This document shows positions 17,818-26,013 of a DNA stretch of 64,000 bases, in pieces. The translations under genes were made by a program, and so were the position numbers. The notes beneath the pieces are model-generated. The model ran no database searches and was not told the DNA's origin. It worked only from the letters and a program-made list of their open reading frames with translations. The stretch's first letter is position 1, and every line of letters begins with the position of its first letter. The DNA is taken from the NCBI RefSeq assembly GCF_000016545.1, contig NC_009437.1, positions 1,751,394 through 1,815,393 on the forward strand. Direction: 5' to 3'. Origin of the DNA: Caldicellulosiruptor saccharolyticus DSM 8903 (GTDB lineage: Bacteria; Bacillota; Thermoanaerobacteria; Caldicellulosiruptorales; Caldicellulosiruptoraceae).

Positions 17818-18653
17818 TAAAGAAAAATAAAATAATACAGGGTATTGTTTTTACTATTATAGGAATATTTACATTAATAACAATAGCTATTCTTTTGGCA
17901 ATTTTATTTCACATTGTAGTAAATGGAATACAAGGGATAAAATTATCGTTTATTACTGAGTATCCAGAAGAAATGGGAAAAAGCGGGGGAATCTTCCCTG
18001 TAATAGTTGGTACCATTTACATTACAGTTTTGGCAGTGGTTATTGCTGCGCCAATTGGTGTTTTGGCTGCAATCTATCTTACAGAGTATGCTAAAAAGGG
18101 AAAAGTTCTCTCTCTCATTCGATTTGGTACTGAAACATTAGCTGGAATTCCTTCAATTATCTATGGGCTTTTTGGTTTTGCCTTTTTTGTCATTGCTCTT
18201 GGATTTAGATGGTCTATCTTGTCTGGTGCACTTACTTTGTCAATAATGATTTTGCCAACAATTGTGAGGACATCAGAAGAAGCAATAAAAACAGTTCCCA
18301 TGTCCTTCAGAGAAGGCAGTCTTGCCCTTGGTGCCACAAAATGGCAGACGATTGCAAAAGTGGTTATACCTCCTGCAATGCCAGGTATTTTGACAGGTGT
18401 AATTTTAGGCGTTGGAAGAGCGATAGGTGAGACAGCTGCGGTGCTTTTGACAGCAGGAAGTTCTTTGAACCTTCCAACAAGCATATTTAGCCCGGCAAGG
18501 ACAATGGCTGTGCACTTGTATATCCTTTCTTCTGAAGGTCTTTCAAAAGTGAACTCTTATGCTACGGCAACGCTGTTGATTATCATTGTCCTTATTATTA
18601 ATACCTGTGCAAACATGATAATAAGAAGATACAATAAAATTTTGGGGCATTGA
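17814..18653 (+). CDS. pstA: Phosphate ABC transporter permease PstA
   Basis: A 279-residue permease with six predicted membrane segments, GIPSIIYGLFGF and the loop GSLALGATKWQTIAKVVIPP. It pairs with PstC to form the channel. ATG 17814 overlaps the pstC stop. The usual pstB ATPase and phoU genes do not follow; the next gene is spoVS. The ATPase must therefore be encoded elsewhere for the system to work. Confidence 0.95.
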   Translation: MIKKNKIIQGIVFTIIGIFTLITIAILLAILFHIVVNGIQGIKLSFITEYPEEMGKSGGIFPVIVGTIYITVLAVVIAAPIGVLAAIYLTEYAKKGKVLSLIRFGTETLAGIPSIIYGLFGFAFFVIALGFRWSILSGALTLSIMILPTIVRTSEEAIKTVPMSFREGSLALGATKWQTIAKVVIPPAMPGILTGVILGVGRAIGETAAVLLTAGSSLNLPTSIFSPARTMAVHLYILSSEGLSKVNSYATATLLIIIVLIINTCANMIIRRYNKILGH

Positions 18654-18679
18654 TATTTAAAAAATTTTCTACTTGCCAA

Positions 18680-18708
18680 GAAGGAATTTTTTAAATCATG
18701 TAGAATTA
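18680..18708 (+). promoter_or_regulatory. Sigma-H-like promoter of spoVS
   Basis: GAAGGAATT (18680-18688), 11 bases, then GTAGAATTA (18700-18708) fits the sigma-H pattern RNAGGAWWW and RNNGAATWW at every defined position. spoVS in Bacillus is a sigma-H gene (established knowledge). Confidence 0.75.
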
Positions 18709-18765
18709 TATAACTGAATAGTTTAACAAGCTGTCATAACACCATATTCAGGAGGTATGGAAAGG

Positions 18766-19026
18766 ATGGAAGTTCTAAAAGTTGCTGCTACATCAAAACC
18801 ACAAAAGGTGGCAGGGGCTCTGACTGCTGTGATTAAAGAAAAAAGGTGCGCAGAACTTCAGGCAGTTGGAGCAGGTGCTGTAAATCAGGCTGTTAAAGCC
18901 ATTGCAATTGCAAGAGGTAAAGTGGCACCAAATGGCATTGATTTGATTGTAATTCCTGCGTTTTCAGAAATTAATATCGATGGGGAAGAGAGAACGGCAA
19001 TAAAATTCATAGTCCAAGCAAGATAA
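18766..19026 (+). CDS. spoVS: Stage V sporulation protein S
   Basis: An 86-residue Alba-like protein (MEVLKVAATSKPQKVAGALT, QAVGAGAVNQAVKAIAIARG, IDGEERTAIKFIV). It is nearly of the length and sequence type conserved across Firmicutes and other thermophiles. In Bacillus it affects septation and spore coat assembly. ATG 18766 gives the standard N-terminus; an ATG at 18757 lies too close to AGGAGG. It is probably monocistronic, with a sigma-H-like promoter and a terminator. Confidence 0.96.
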   Translation: MEVLKVAATSKPQKVAGALTAVIKEKRCAELQAVGAGAVNQAVKAIAIARGKVAPNGIDLIVIPAFSEINIDGEERTAIKFIVQAR

Positions 19027-19048
19027 CAAAGGGGACTTTTTAAAGTAG

Positions 19049-19079
19049 GCAGGTAGAAAAAAACTACCTGCTTTTTTTG
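19049..19079 (+). terminator. Rho-independent terminator after spoVS
   Basis: An 8-bp perfect stem (19049-19056 with 19064-19071) is followed by TTTTTTT. Confidence 0.92.
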
Positions 19080-19199
19080 TTTGTTTTTAGTAAATAATCT
19101 TTTGAGCAAAGTAACGTTTCTTTGTGAGCTGTTTTCAGTTTGGAAGATAAAATGTTTTAGAATAAATTCATAGTATTTCGATTTAAATTATCAAGATTT

Positions 19200-20303
19200 T
19201 TATTTTAAAAGGTACGTGGTGAAGACATATTTACCACCAAATTTATTACAGAACAGAGAATAGAAGGTGCCTACTTTTTTCATAATATCCTCAAGAAGTA
19301 ATGTAGGAAATTGAAATATATGGGAGGAGACCAGAGATTTTGAAGCTATGAATTTTTCGAATGGTGTCCTCCCGTTCATTCCTTTACCATTATGAGGTCT
19401 GAAAAAGTTCCATGTATCTTGCCATTTCTGGGCTCTTTGAATAAATTCATCTTTTGTTTTACATCTTTCAGCATGAATCATTAAAAAATACTCATCATCA
19501 GCTCTATGTGAATTTTCAATTATACCCATTAAATGCTTTGCTTTTGGTGGAATAGGATTTAGTTCTACACCCAAAAATGACAGCATCTCATTCCACTGCT
19601 TTAACTTTCTTTCGCTTCCTCCACAAAATTCTGCTCCATTGTCTAATCGGATCTTTATTATATTTCTTACATTATGAGTTCTTAACCATAATGCAACTAA
19701 GGATATGAACATAAATCCAAAAGCGGATGAAAGTTCGTAAGAATAGGCTGTAAATCTTGTTCTTGTTGCAACATCTATTATGTTCCACTCATAGCAAGGC
19801 AAATTGTATCTTTTCATATGTTCATATACCTCCTTGGGAAGACTTTCTTTGTCTAAAAGATGTTTTGTATCAAGCTGAAATTCAGAAAATGGGATAAGAG
19901 TTTCATAATCGTATAGACTTCTTTCACCTTTTTTTGTTCTTTTTGTTTTTCGAGCTACAGAGTTTCTTCTAAGAATTGACTTTATTGTGTTTTCACTTAT
20001 TTTGATACCATATTTTCTGAGAAGATAAAAAGACAAACGTCTATATCTAAAACCAGTTTTTTTAGACTCTTCGACAATAAAATTTTCGAGTTCAGAAGAA
20101 AGCTTTTTGGGAGAAGATTTAGGTTTTTTTGATTTATCTTCAAGAGGACCGTAGACAGCTCTTCTTACGGTATGTCTTGATACACCTAATATTTTAGCAG
20201 TTTTTGATACGTTTTTGTTATTTGATTCAAAGACTTTTCGAACTAATTCTCTAGCTTTTTGAGGGGATATTTTTCTTAGTTCGTGGTATGATATAATATT
20301 CAT
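19200..20303 (-). mobile_element. IS transposase with integrase core (DDE) domain
   Basis: A 367-residue protein with an N-terminal homeodomain-like helix-turn-helix (VSKTAKILGVSRHTVRRAVYG) and a retroviral-integrase-type core. Likely catalytic residues are the Asp of FQLDTKHLL, the Asp of IRLDNGAEF and the Glu of GIIENSHRADDEYF. A C-terminal PHNGKGMNGRTPFEKF is typical of rve transposases of the IS481/IS3 sort; the exact family is unresolved. ATG 20303 follows GGAGG on the minus strand. The frame is intact, so the element may be active. Terminal inverted repeats could not be fixed with confidence, and its ends are unknown. Confidence 0.85.
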
Positions 20304-20619
20304 AGTAGGCTGTCCTCCCATCCTGGTAGTTTTTCTATTTTTCTTTTGAATATTAGATTACACTTTTTAATTATATCAAACAGGAGGGAGGCAGCCTCAA
20401 CTCTTTTTATGAAATTTTCTTCTTCGTACATTCTTTCGCTGTGGTAAATATCTCTACACCTATTCGAGTTTTTATTTTAAAATCTATTGACAAACATTTT
20501 TCAAGATATTAAAATGAAGACAACTAAATACGCGTCAATATAATAGTTTGTTAACACAATCATCACAGCAACTTTATCTCAACACCTAAAGGATAGACAA
20601 AAAAGCGGGGTGCAGCACA
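20304..20619. other. Intergenic region between transposase and HD-domain gene
   Basis: This 316-base region holds the likely right end of the IS, a short perfect palindrome GAGGCAGCCTC (20396 region) followed by a weak T-run, and a promoter for the met operon. I looked for a SAM riboswitch or T-box because a methionine transporter lies downstream, and saw neither. Confidence 0.5.
20487..20515 (+). promoter_or_regulatory. Sigma-A promoter for the HD-metNIQ operon
   Basis: Consensus TTGACA (20487-20492), 17 bases, TAAAAT (20510-20515). The leader to GTG 20620 would be about 100 bases. Confidence 0.75.
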
Positions 20620-21207
20620 GTGAGTGAAACTCAAATAACCAGAGAGGCAGCATTTGAGCTTTTAAAAAGATACACAAAAAGTGAGAGCCTTATTAAACAT
20701 GCTTTGGCAGTGGAAGCAGTTATGAAACATTTTGCAAGATTGTTTGGTCTGGGTGAGGATGAAGTAACAAAATGGGGTATAATTGGATTATTACATGACC
20801 TTGATTATGAGATGTATCCCGAACAACACTGTAAAAAAGTTCGAGAGATATTGACAAATCATGGATATCCTGAAGAGTATATAAGGGCTATTGAGAGCCA
20901 TGGATACAATATTGTTAATGATGTAAAGCCTATTCACCAGATGGAAAAAGTACTTTATACAATAGATGAATTAACTGGACTTATTACAGCAGTTGCTATA
21001 TTAAGACCAAGTCGAAGTTTGGTTGATCTCAAAGTAAGCTCTGTAAAAAAGAAATGGAAACAGAAGTCTTTTGCAAGCGGGATTAACCGTCAAGTGATAG
21101 AAGATGGTGCCAAGATGCTTCAAATGGACTTAGATTATATAATTGAGCAAACAATTATAGGGATGCAAAGTGTTGCAGAAGAAATAGGTCTTAACGGGAG
21201 CTCATAG
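20620..21207 (+). CDS. HD-domain metal-dependent phosphohydrolase
   Basis: A 195-residue protein with His of SLIKHALAVEAVM, the His-Asp pair in GLLHDLDYEMYP, and a later His/Asp (ESHGYNI, TIDELTG), the HD metal-binding layout. The family hydrolyses phosphate esters, often of nucleotides; the substrate is not predictable. It starts at GTG 20620 and is the first gene of a probable operon with metNIQ, 63 bases downstream, but a role in methionine uptake is not known. Confidence 0.85.
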   Translation: MSETQITREAAFELLKRYTKSESLIKHALAVEAVMKHFARLFGLGEDEVTKWGIIGLLHDLDYEMYPEQHCKKVREILTNHGYPEEYIRAIESHGYNIVNDVKPIHQMEKVLYTIDELTGLITAVAILRPSRSLVDLKVSSVKKKWKQKSFASGINRQVIEDGAKMLQMDLDYIIEQTIIGMQSVAEEIGLNGSS

Positions 21208-21270
21208 TAAGAAAGTGTTTTATAAAATTAAAAAAAAGTTGTGGTAAGCATTCTCAGGGGAGGAGTTTTG

Positions 21271-22302
21271 TTGATTCGAATTAGAAATCTTACAAAAATC
21301 TACTATTCAAATGGAATAGCTGTCAAAGCATTAGATAATATTAATCTGGACATAGAAAAAGGTGACATTTTTGGAGTAATAGGTCCAAGTGGTGCTGGTA
21401 AAAGTACACTTATACGATGTATAAATATGTTAGAAAAACCTACCCATGGATCAATAGAAATAGATGGGGTCGAAATGACGAAGCTTTCCCCTGCTTAGTT
21501 GAAAGAAATGCGAAAAAAGGTAGGCATAATATTTCAACATTTTAACCTTTTGTCATCCCGAACTGTTAAAGGGAATGTAGCGTTTCCTTTAGAAATTGCA
21601 GGGCTGGACAAAAAAACAATAGACAACAGAGTAAAAGAGCTTTTAGAATTGGTTGGGCTTACTAATAAAGCAGATAGCTATCCTTCGCAGCTGTCAGGTG
21701 GACAAAAACAGCGCGTAGGCATAGCCAGAGCACTGGCTAACAATCCAAAAGTACTTTTGTGTGATGAGGCAACCTCAGCGTTAGATCCGGAGACCACTTT
21801 GTCTATTTTGAATCTTCTTAAAGAAATTAACAGAGAGTTTGGAATTACCATTGTAGTGGTAACGCACGAGATGAATGTTGTTAAACAAATTTGCAACAAA
21901 GTGGCAGTGATGGAAAAAGGTCAAATTGTTGAACAAGGATTGCTTACAGAAATATTTGCAAATCCAAAGACAAGAATTGCTCGAAATTTCTTAAGATCTT
22001 TGACTTTTTCTGAACTTCCAGAGGAATTAAAAGATAAAATTAGAAACCTCCACCGTAGCCATTTGGAATGGAAAATTATCAAGATTGACTTTTTTGGTGA
22101 GGTTACTGCTGAGCCTATCTTGAGCAGTATCATTAAAAAGTTTGACATGGATATCAATGTGCTCTATGGGAATATTGATCAAATTCAAGGTATACCTTAT
22201 GGTACTCTTATAGTTGAACTGAGAGGTAACAACGAAATTGAAGGTGTTTTAAGATATCTGAGGGAGTTGGGGCTTGAGGTGGAGGTGATAGATAATGTCT
22301 GA
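21271..22302 (+). pseudogene. metN: Methionine ABC transporter ATPase interrupted by an in-frame TAG
   Basis: One continuous frame of about 343 codons carries Walker [10 protein letters not shown] near residue 38, LSGGQKQRVGIARALA, Walker B VLLCDEATSALDP, and a C-terminal NIL methionine-sensing domain. It is cut by TAG at 21496-21498, in KLSPA-stop-LKEMRKKVG. A single C-to-T change from CAG (Gln) would explain it. A TTG follows the stop directly, so a second polypeptide could start there, separating Walker A from the signature and Walker B. Start TTG 21271 follows AGGGGAGGAG. Truncation, readthrough and sequence error are all possible. Confidence 0.85.
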
Positions 22303-22948
22303 AACTTTGCAGCTGTTATTAGTTTCTACATGGCAAACTATATACATGGTGGTTATTTCAACCTTTATAGCAACAGTGCTGGGAATACCACTTGGTGTGC
22401 TCCTTATGGTGACTGACAAAGGGCAAATACTTCAAAATAGTACTTTAAATAGAATATTAAGTACCATTGTAAATATCTTTCGTTCAATACCATTTGTGAT
22501 TCTTTTGATAGTTCTTATGCCTTTTACCCGACTAATAGTTGGAACATCAATTGGAACTACCGCAGCTATTGTACCTTTGTCAGTTGCAGCTATTCCTTTT
22601 ATGGGCAGGCTTACAGAAACAGCTTTAAGAGAGGTAGACCGTGGTGTTATTGAAGCGGCACAGGCTATGGGGGCTTCCCCATTTCAAATTGTAATAAAAG
22701 TGTTAATTCCTGAAGCCTTGCCTTCGATAGTTTCAGGAATTACTATTACAGCTATAAATCTGATAGGGTATTCGGCTATGGCAGGTGTTATAGGTGGTGG
22801 TGGATTAGGAGATTTGGCTGTCAGGTATGGATATCAGCGGTTTATGATTGATATAATGCTTTGGACTGTAGCAATTTTGATTGCTATGGTGCAGTTGACG
22901 CAGCTTATAGGAGATTTTTTTGTTCGACGGCTATCAAGAAATAGGTAG
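22295..22948 (+). CDS. metI: Methionine ABC transporter permease
   Basis: A 217-residue permease with about five membrane segments and the loop AAQAMGASPFQIVIKVLIPEALP, followed by GYSAMAGVIGGGGLGDLAVRYGYQRF, both characteristic of MetI. It overlaps the end of metN by 8 bases. It is intact although its ATPase partner gene carries a stop codon. Confidence 0.95.
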   Translation: MSETLQLLLVSTWQTIYMVVISTFIATVLGIPLGVLLMVTDKGQILQNSTLNRILSTIVNIFRSIPFVILLIVLMPFTRLIVGTSIGTTAAIVPLSVAAIPFMGRLTETALREVDRGVIEAAQAMGASPFQIVIKVLIPEALPSIVSGITITAINLIGYSAMAGVIGGGGLGDLAVRYGYQRFMIDIMLWTVAILIAMVQLTQLIGDFFVRRLSRNR

Positions 22949-22982
22949 CATTAAAATTTATTGTAGAAGGAGGGGTTTAATA

Positions 22983-23834
22983 ATGAAAAGACTTATTAAG
23001 AAAAGAATTTTGATTACATTTTTAATATTTGGACTTTTAATAGTTTCACTTGTTGGGTATGGCGCAAAGCAGGCAAATACCTTTGCTAAACAGACACAAA
23101 CTACTGTAAAGAAAAAAATAACCATAAAAGTTGGTGCAACACCCGTGCCTCATGCAGAAATTTTAAATGTCGTAAAACCTATTCTTGAGAAAAAGGGAGT
23201 CAGATTAGTGATTGTGGAGTTCACAGATTATGTTCAGCCAAATCTCAAGCTGGCTGACAAAGAGTTAGACGCTAATTTCTTCCAACATATACCTTATCTT
23301 GAGGATTTTTCAAAACAACATAGGCTTAATCTAACATATATTGCTAAGGTGCATATTGAGCCGATGGGAATATATTCTCGAAAAGTAAAAAAACTTAGCC
23401 AATTAAAACAGGGGGCTACAATTGCCATACCAAACGATGCTACCAATGGTGGTAGAGCTTTGCTGCTTTTACAATCAGCGGGATTAATAAAACTAAAACC
23501 GAATGCCGGTATTAAAGCCAAAGTAAGTGATATTATTAAAAATCCTAAAAAGATAAAAATCATTGAACTTGAAGCTGCAACTTTACCAAGAGTGTTATCG
23601 GATGTTGATGCAGCAGTTATAAACACTAATTATGCTTTAGAGGCAAAACTTGTTCCAACAAAAGACGCGTTGTTTATTGAAAATGCTAATTCTCCATATG
23701 TTAATGTATTAGCAGTTCGCAAAGGTGATGAATCCAGACCTGAACTAAAAGAGTTGGCCAAAGCGTTGAATTCTCCAGAAGTAAAGAAATTCATTAATAA
23801 GAAGTATAAAGGTGCTGTTGTACCTGCTTTCTAA
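22983..23834 (+). CDS. metQ: Methionine-binding protein MetQ with a lost lipobox Cys
   Basis: A 283-residue NLPA-type binding protein with VGATPVPHAEILN, ANFFQHIPYLEDF and ATIAIPNDATNGGRALLLL, the methionine-binding family pattern. The signal region ends SLVGYGAK where a lipoprotein would have LVGC: residue 26 is Tyr (TAT, 23058-23060) instead of Cys (TGT). Without this Cys the protein cannot be lipidated and might be released or retained by its signal peptide. ATG 22983 follows AGGAGGGG. Confidence 0.93.
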   Translation: MKRLIKKRILITFLIFGLLIVSLVGYGAKQANTFAKQTQTTVKKKITIKVGATPVPHAEILNVVKPILEKKGVRLVIVEFTDYVQPNLKLADKELDANFFQHIPYLEDFSKQHRLNLTYIAKVHIEPMGIYSRKVKKLSQLKQGATIAIPNDATNGGRALLLLQSAGLIKLKPNAGIKAKVSDIIKNPKKIKIIELEAATLPRVLSDVDAAVINTNYALEAKLVPTKDALFIENANSPYVNVLAVRKGDESRPELKELAKALNSPEVKKFINKKYKGAVVPAF

Positions 23835-24506
23835 AGAGTTATAAATTAATTTCCAATTATATGGACCACCAGGAAAATTTAAACCTGGGTGTAATCATTG
23901 ATTCTTCATCAAGAGTTGGGGTGGGTGTTCTGAATGCCCACCTTTCAGTTTAATTAAGCATGTGTTTAATTACAACAATAATACAATATTATAGCTATGA
24001 CTATTATAAATATTTGATTGCGAAAGCTTATCGACCAATTCCATTCCATACTAAAAAGGGAATTTTTAAATATTTACATTTGCTACCTTCTTAATTTGTA
24101 AGACTTACCAGTATCCTCTTTTTGAACTTCTCAAAATTCCTAAACCCGGTATGCTCTTCTCTTTAACATCTTTATTCTGTTGTTAAATTCAGAATGTCTT
24201 CATATCACTAAAGCCAGTCGTGGAAATGGTAAAAAATAACAAAATATAACTCTGAATTTTGTGAAAAGTACACATTGATTTTTTTCTTTTTTTTTTATTA
24301 TAAAGACAAATAAATTACCAAAGAGGTGATATTATTCCATTAAAACTTTAGTATACTAAAATAATATATTTCCGTTTTGTATAACTATTTATATTTCTGC
24401 TGAAATTATTAAGAAACATAAGAGTACAACATTAGCAAATTGAAAATGCAATACTTAAGAGCCTAAAATCAAACATGGTATTTTGTGTGGATGGAGGGGA
24501 TAGACT
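23835..24506. other. Gene-poor region after metQ
   Basis: This 672-base, very AT-rich stretch contains a possible weak terminator for metQ (stem 23920-23926 with 23936-23942, poor T-run) and the remains of a transposase on the minus strand near 24.1 kb. The rest, including a long T-run near 24285, shows no gene I can support. Confidence 0.6.
24090..24192 (-). mobile_element. ISL3-like transposase C-terminal remnant
   Basis: On the minus strand this reads FNNRIKMLKRRAY, then after a one-base frameshift GFRNFEKFKKRIL. That is the conserved C-terminal end of ISL3-type transposases (NN-IK-KRRAYGFRNF-RIL). Upstream frames are full of stops. It is a decayed fragment of about 100 bases with no visible inverted repeats. 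Confidence 0.62.
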
Positions 24507-25110
24507 ATGAAAAGAAACATTGCGATATCTTTAATGCTTATCTGTTTTGTTCTGATAAACTGTTTCAATTGCGTAAAAGTTGAAGCAGCTTACAATAGCT
24601 TTGGGGCTGCTTCATATGCAGATATTTGGGCACTAAGCAGAAATTCAAACTACCCTAGTTTTGACGCAGATTGCACGAATTTTGCATCTCAAGCAATGCA
24701 TTAGGGAGGGACTTTGCCATTTGATAAACAAAATGGTTAGTATTGCGAGAAAGTTCTTTGGTGGTGGAATTGGGGAACAGCTTGGAGTGTAGCTGATGAT
24801 TTGTAACAGATATCTATCAAACTCAGCCAGGGGAACGATTTTAGGTAGATGGAAATATGGGGGGCAAATAGGCTTTAACGATTATAATGATGTACTTCAA
24901 CCTGGTGATATTCTATTTTATGATTGGAATTCAGATGGGAGATTTGACCATGCTGGTGTTTCTGTAGGTTGAGGGTACGATTCTACTTATGGGAGAACTG
25001 GCAATGTTCAAGATCAACACACTTATGATAGATTTCATGCAATTTGGCATTTAAGTCCGTATAACCAAAAACGTACTACAACAACAATAGTTGCAATTCG
25101 CCCAAAATAA
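24507..25110 (+). pseudogene. Secreted amidase-domain protein, degenerate
   Basis: The intact start encodes a signal peptide (MKRNIAISLMLICFVLINCF) and NSFGAASYADIWALSRNSNY, then DADCTNFASQAMH with the expected catalytic Cys, as in the Amidase_6 family. A TAG at 24702-24704 follows, then further TAG, TAA and TGA codons. Beyond a frame change, clear homology continues: DVLQPGDILFYDWNSDGRFDHAGVSVG, and HAIWHLSPYN before TAA 25108-25110. The multiple stops and shift show real decay, not one sequencing error. It would have acted on cell-wall or peptide amide bonds outside the cell. Confidence 0.85.
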
Positions 25111-25130
25111 AAATAGAGAGGTGTTAAAAA

Positions 25131-25826
25131 ATGAAAAGAAAGAAGAAAAGTATAGTTTTAATTATTTCTTTAATTTTAGTTGTAAGCAGTACAATAATAA
25201 TTGGTATTAGTGTAAAAAGTAATCAACAATTAAATAATGAAAAACAAATAAAAGAGACAATAATAGGTGCTTTAAAGATATACGACCAGGCAAGTATCTT
25301 TCCTGCTGAATATGCAAAAGCACCGGACATTAAAATTCCTCAAGAAGTTATAAATAAGAAACTGAATGAGGTTGAACAAGCATGTAAAAAGTATTTTAGT
25401 AACAAATCTGGTTGGCTTAATAATAGACTGGAAGTTTACAAGAATGCTGTTGTTGGTTCAGCGTATAGCGATCTTAGATTTGTTGAAGATAAAATGACTG
25501 ATATAAAATTTTTAGAAATAAAAATTGATGGAGACAAAGCAACAGCTACTGTGGATGTATTTGGTGAAAGCAAATCAATTGGTCTTGCCTTGGATACTGA
25601 TAAAATACCAGCTTCTGAATTGAATGAAATAACCAATGCAAAAGGTTATAAAATGTCACCTGAAGAACAGAAAAGATTTGTCGAGAAAACTGAAAAACTA
25701 CCTAAGAAAATACGTGAGTACAAAATAAAATATGGTATGCGATACCAATATAGTTTAGAAAAAGAAAACGGAGAGTGGAAAATAATTTCGGAAGACTTTA
25801 ATTATCTTCCCGGGTATGAGCCATAA
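25131..25826 (+). CDS. Hypothetical membrane-anchored or exported protein
   Basis: A 231-residue protein with an N-terminal basic stretch and one hydrophobic segment (residues 7-27, no lipobox), so it is exported or anchored. The rest is hydrophilic. The end (YQYSLEKENGEWKIISEDF) has the tryptophan pattern of small nuclear-transport-factor-like or protease-associated domains, but I do not recognise a family. It starts 20 bases after the amidase pseudogene and may once have been its partner. A terminator follows. Confidence 0.78.
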   Translation: MKRKKKSIVLIISLILVVSSTIIIGISVKSNQQLNNEKQIKETIIGALKIYDQASIFPAEYAKAPDIKIPQEVINKKLNEVEQACKKYFSNKSGWLNNRLEVYKNAVVGSAYSDLRFVEDKMTDIKFLEIKIDGDKATATVDVFGESKSIGLALDTDKIPASELNEITNAKGYKMSPEEQKRFVEKTEKLPKKIREYKIKYGMRYQYSLEKENGEWKIISEDFNYLPGYEP

Positions 25827-25866
25827 AAGTTGCAAGAATGTAATATTTAATCCAAAAATTATGAGG

Positions 25867-25900
25867 GGCTGTTCAATAAACAAATGGACAGCCTCTTTTT
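25867..25900 (+). terminator. Rho-independent terminator
   Basis: An 8-bp stem (25867-25874 with 25886-25893, one G-T pair) is followed by TCTTTTT. It isolates smc from the genes before it. Confidence 0.82.
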
Positions 25901-26013
25901 AATTTGTATTCTTAAATAATCATTCTGAGCCAGTTGCAATAGTAATATAGAATTGTCCCTGTATTTTTGCTAAAATAATTGTTGTTTTAATCTTTATGGG
26001 GGAAGAGCTAAAG

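Noticed and set aside
19196-20482. 14-base direct repeat TTTTTATTTTAAAA on both sides of the transposase (19196 and 20469 regions)
   Set aside because: It is a low-complexity AT sequence that can occur by chance; real terminal inverted repeats could not be aligned, so I do not call it a target duplication.
20516-20619. SAM riboswitch or T-box before the met operon
   Set aside because: None of the conserved SAM-I core or the T-box sequence is seen in the leader.
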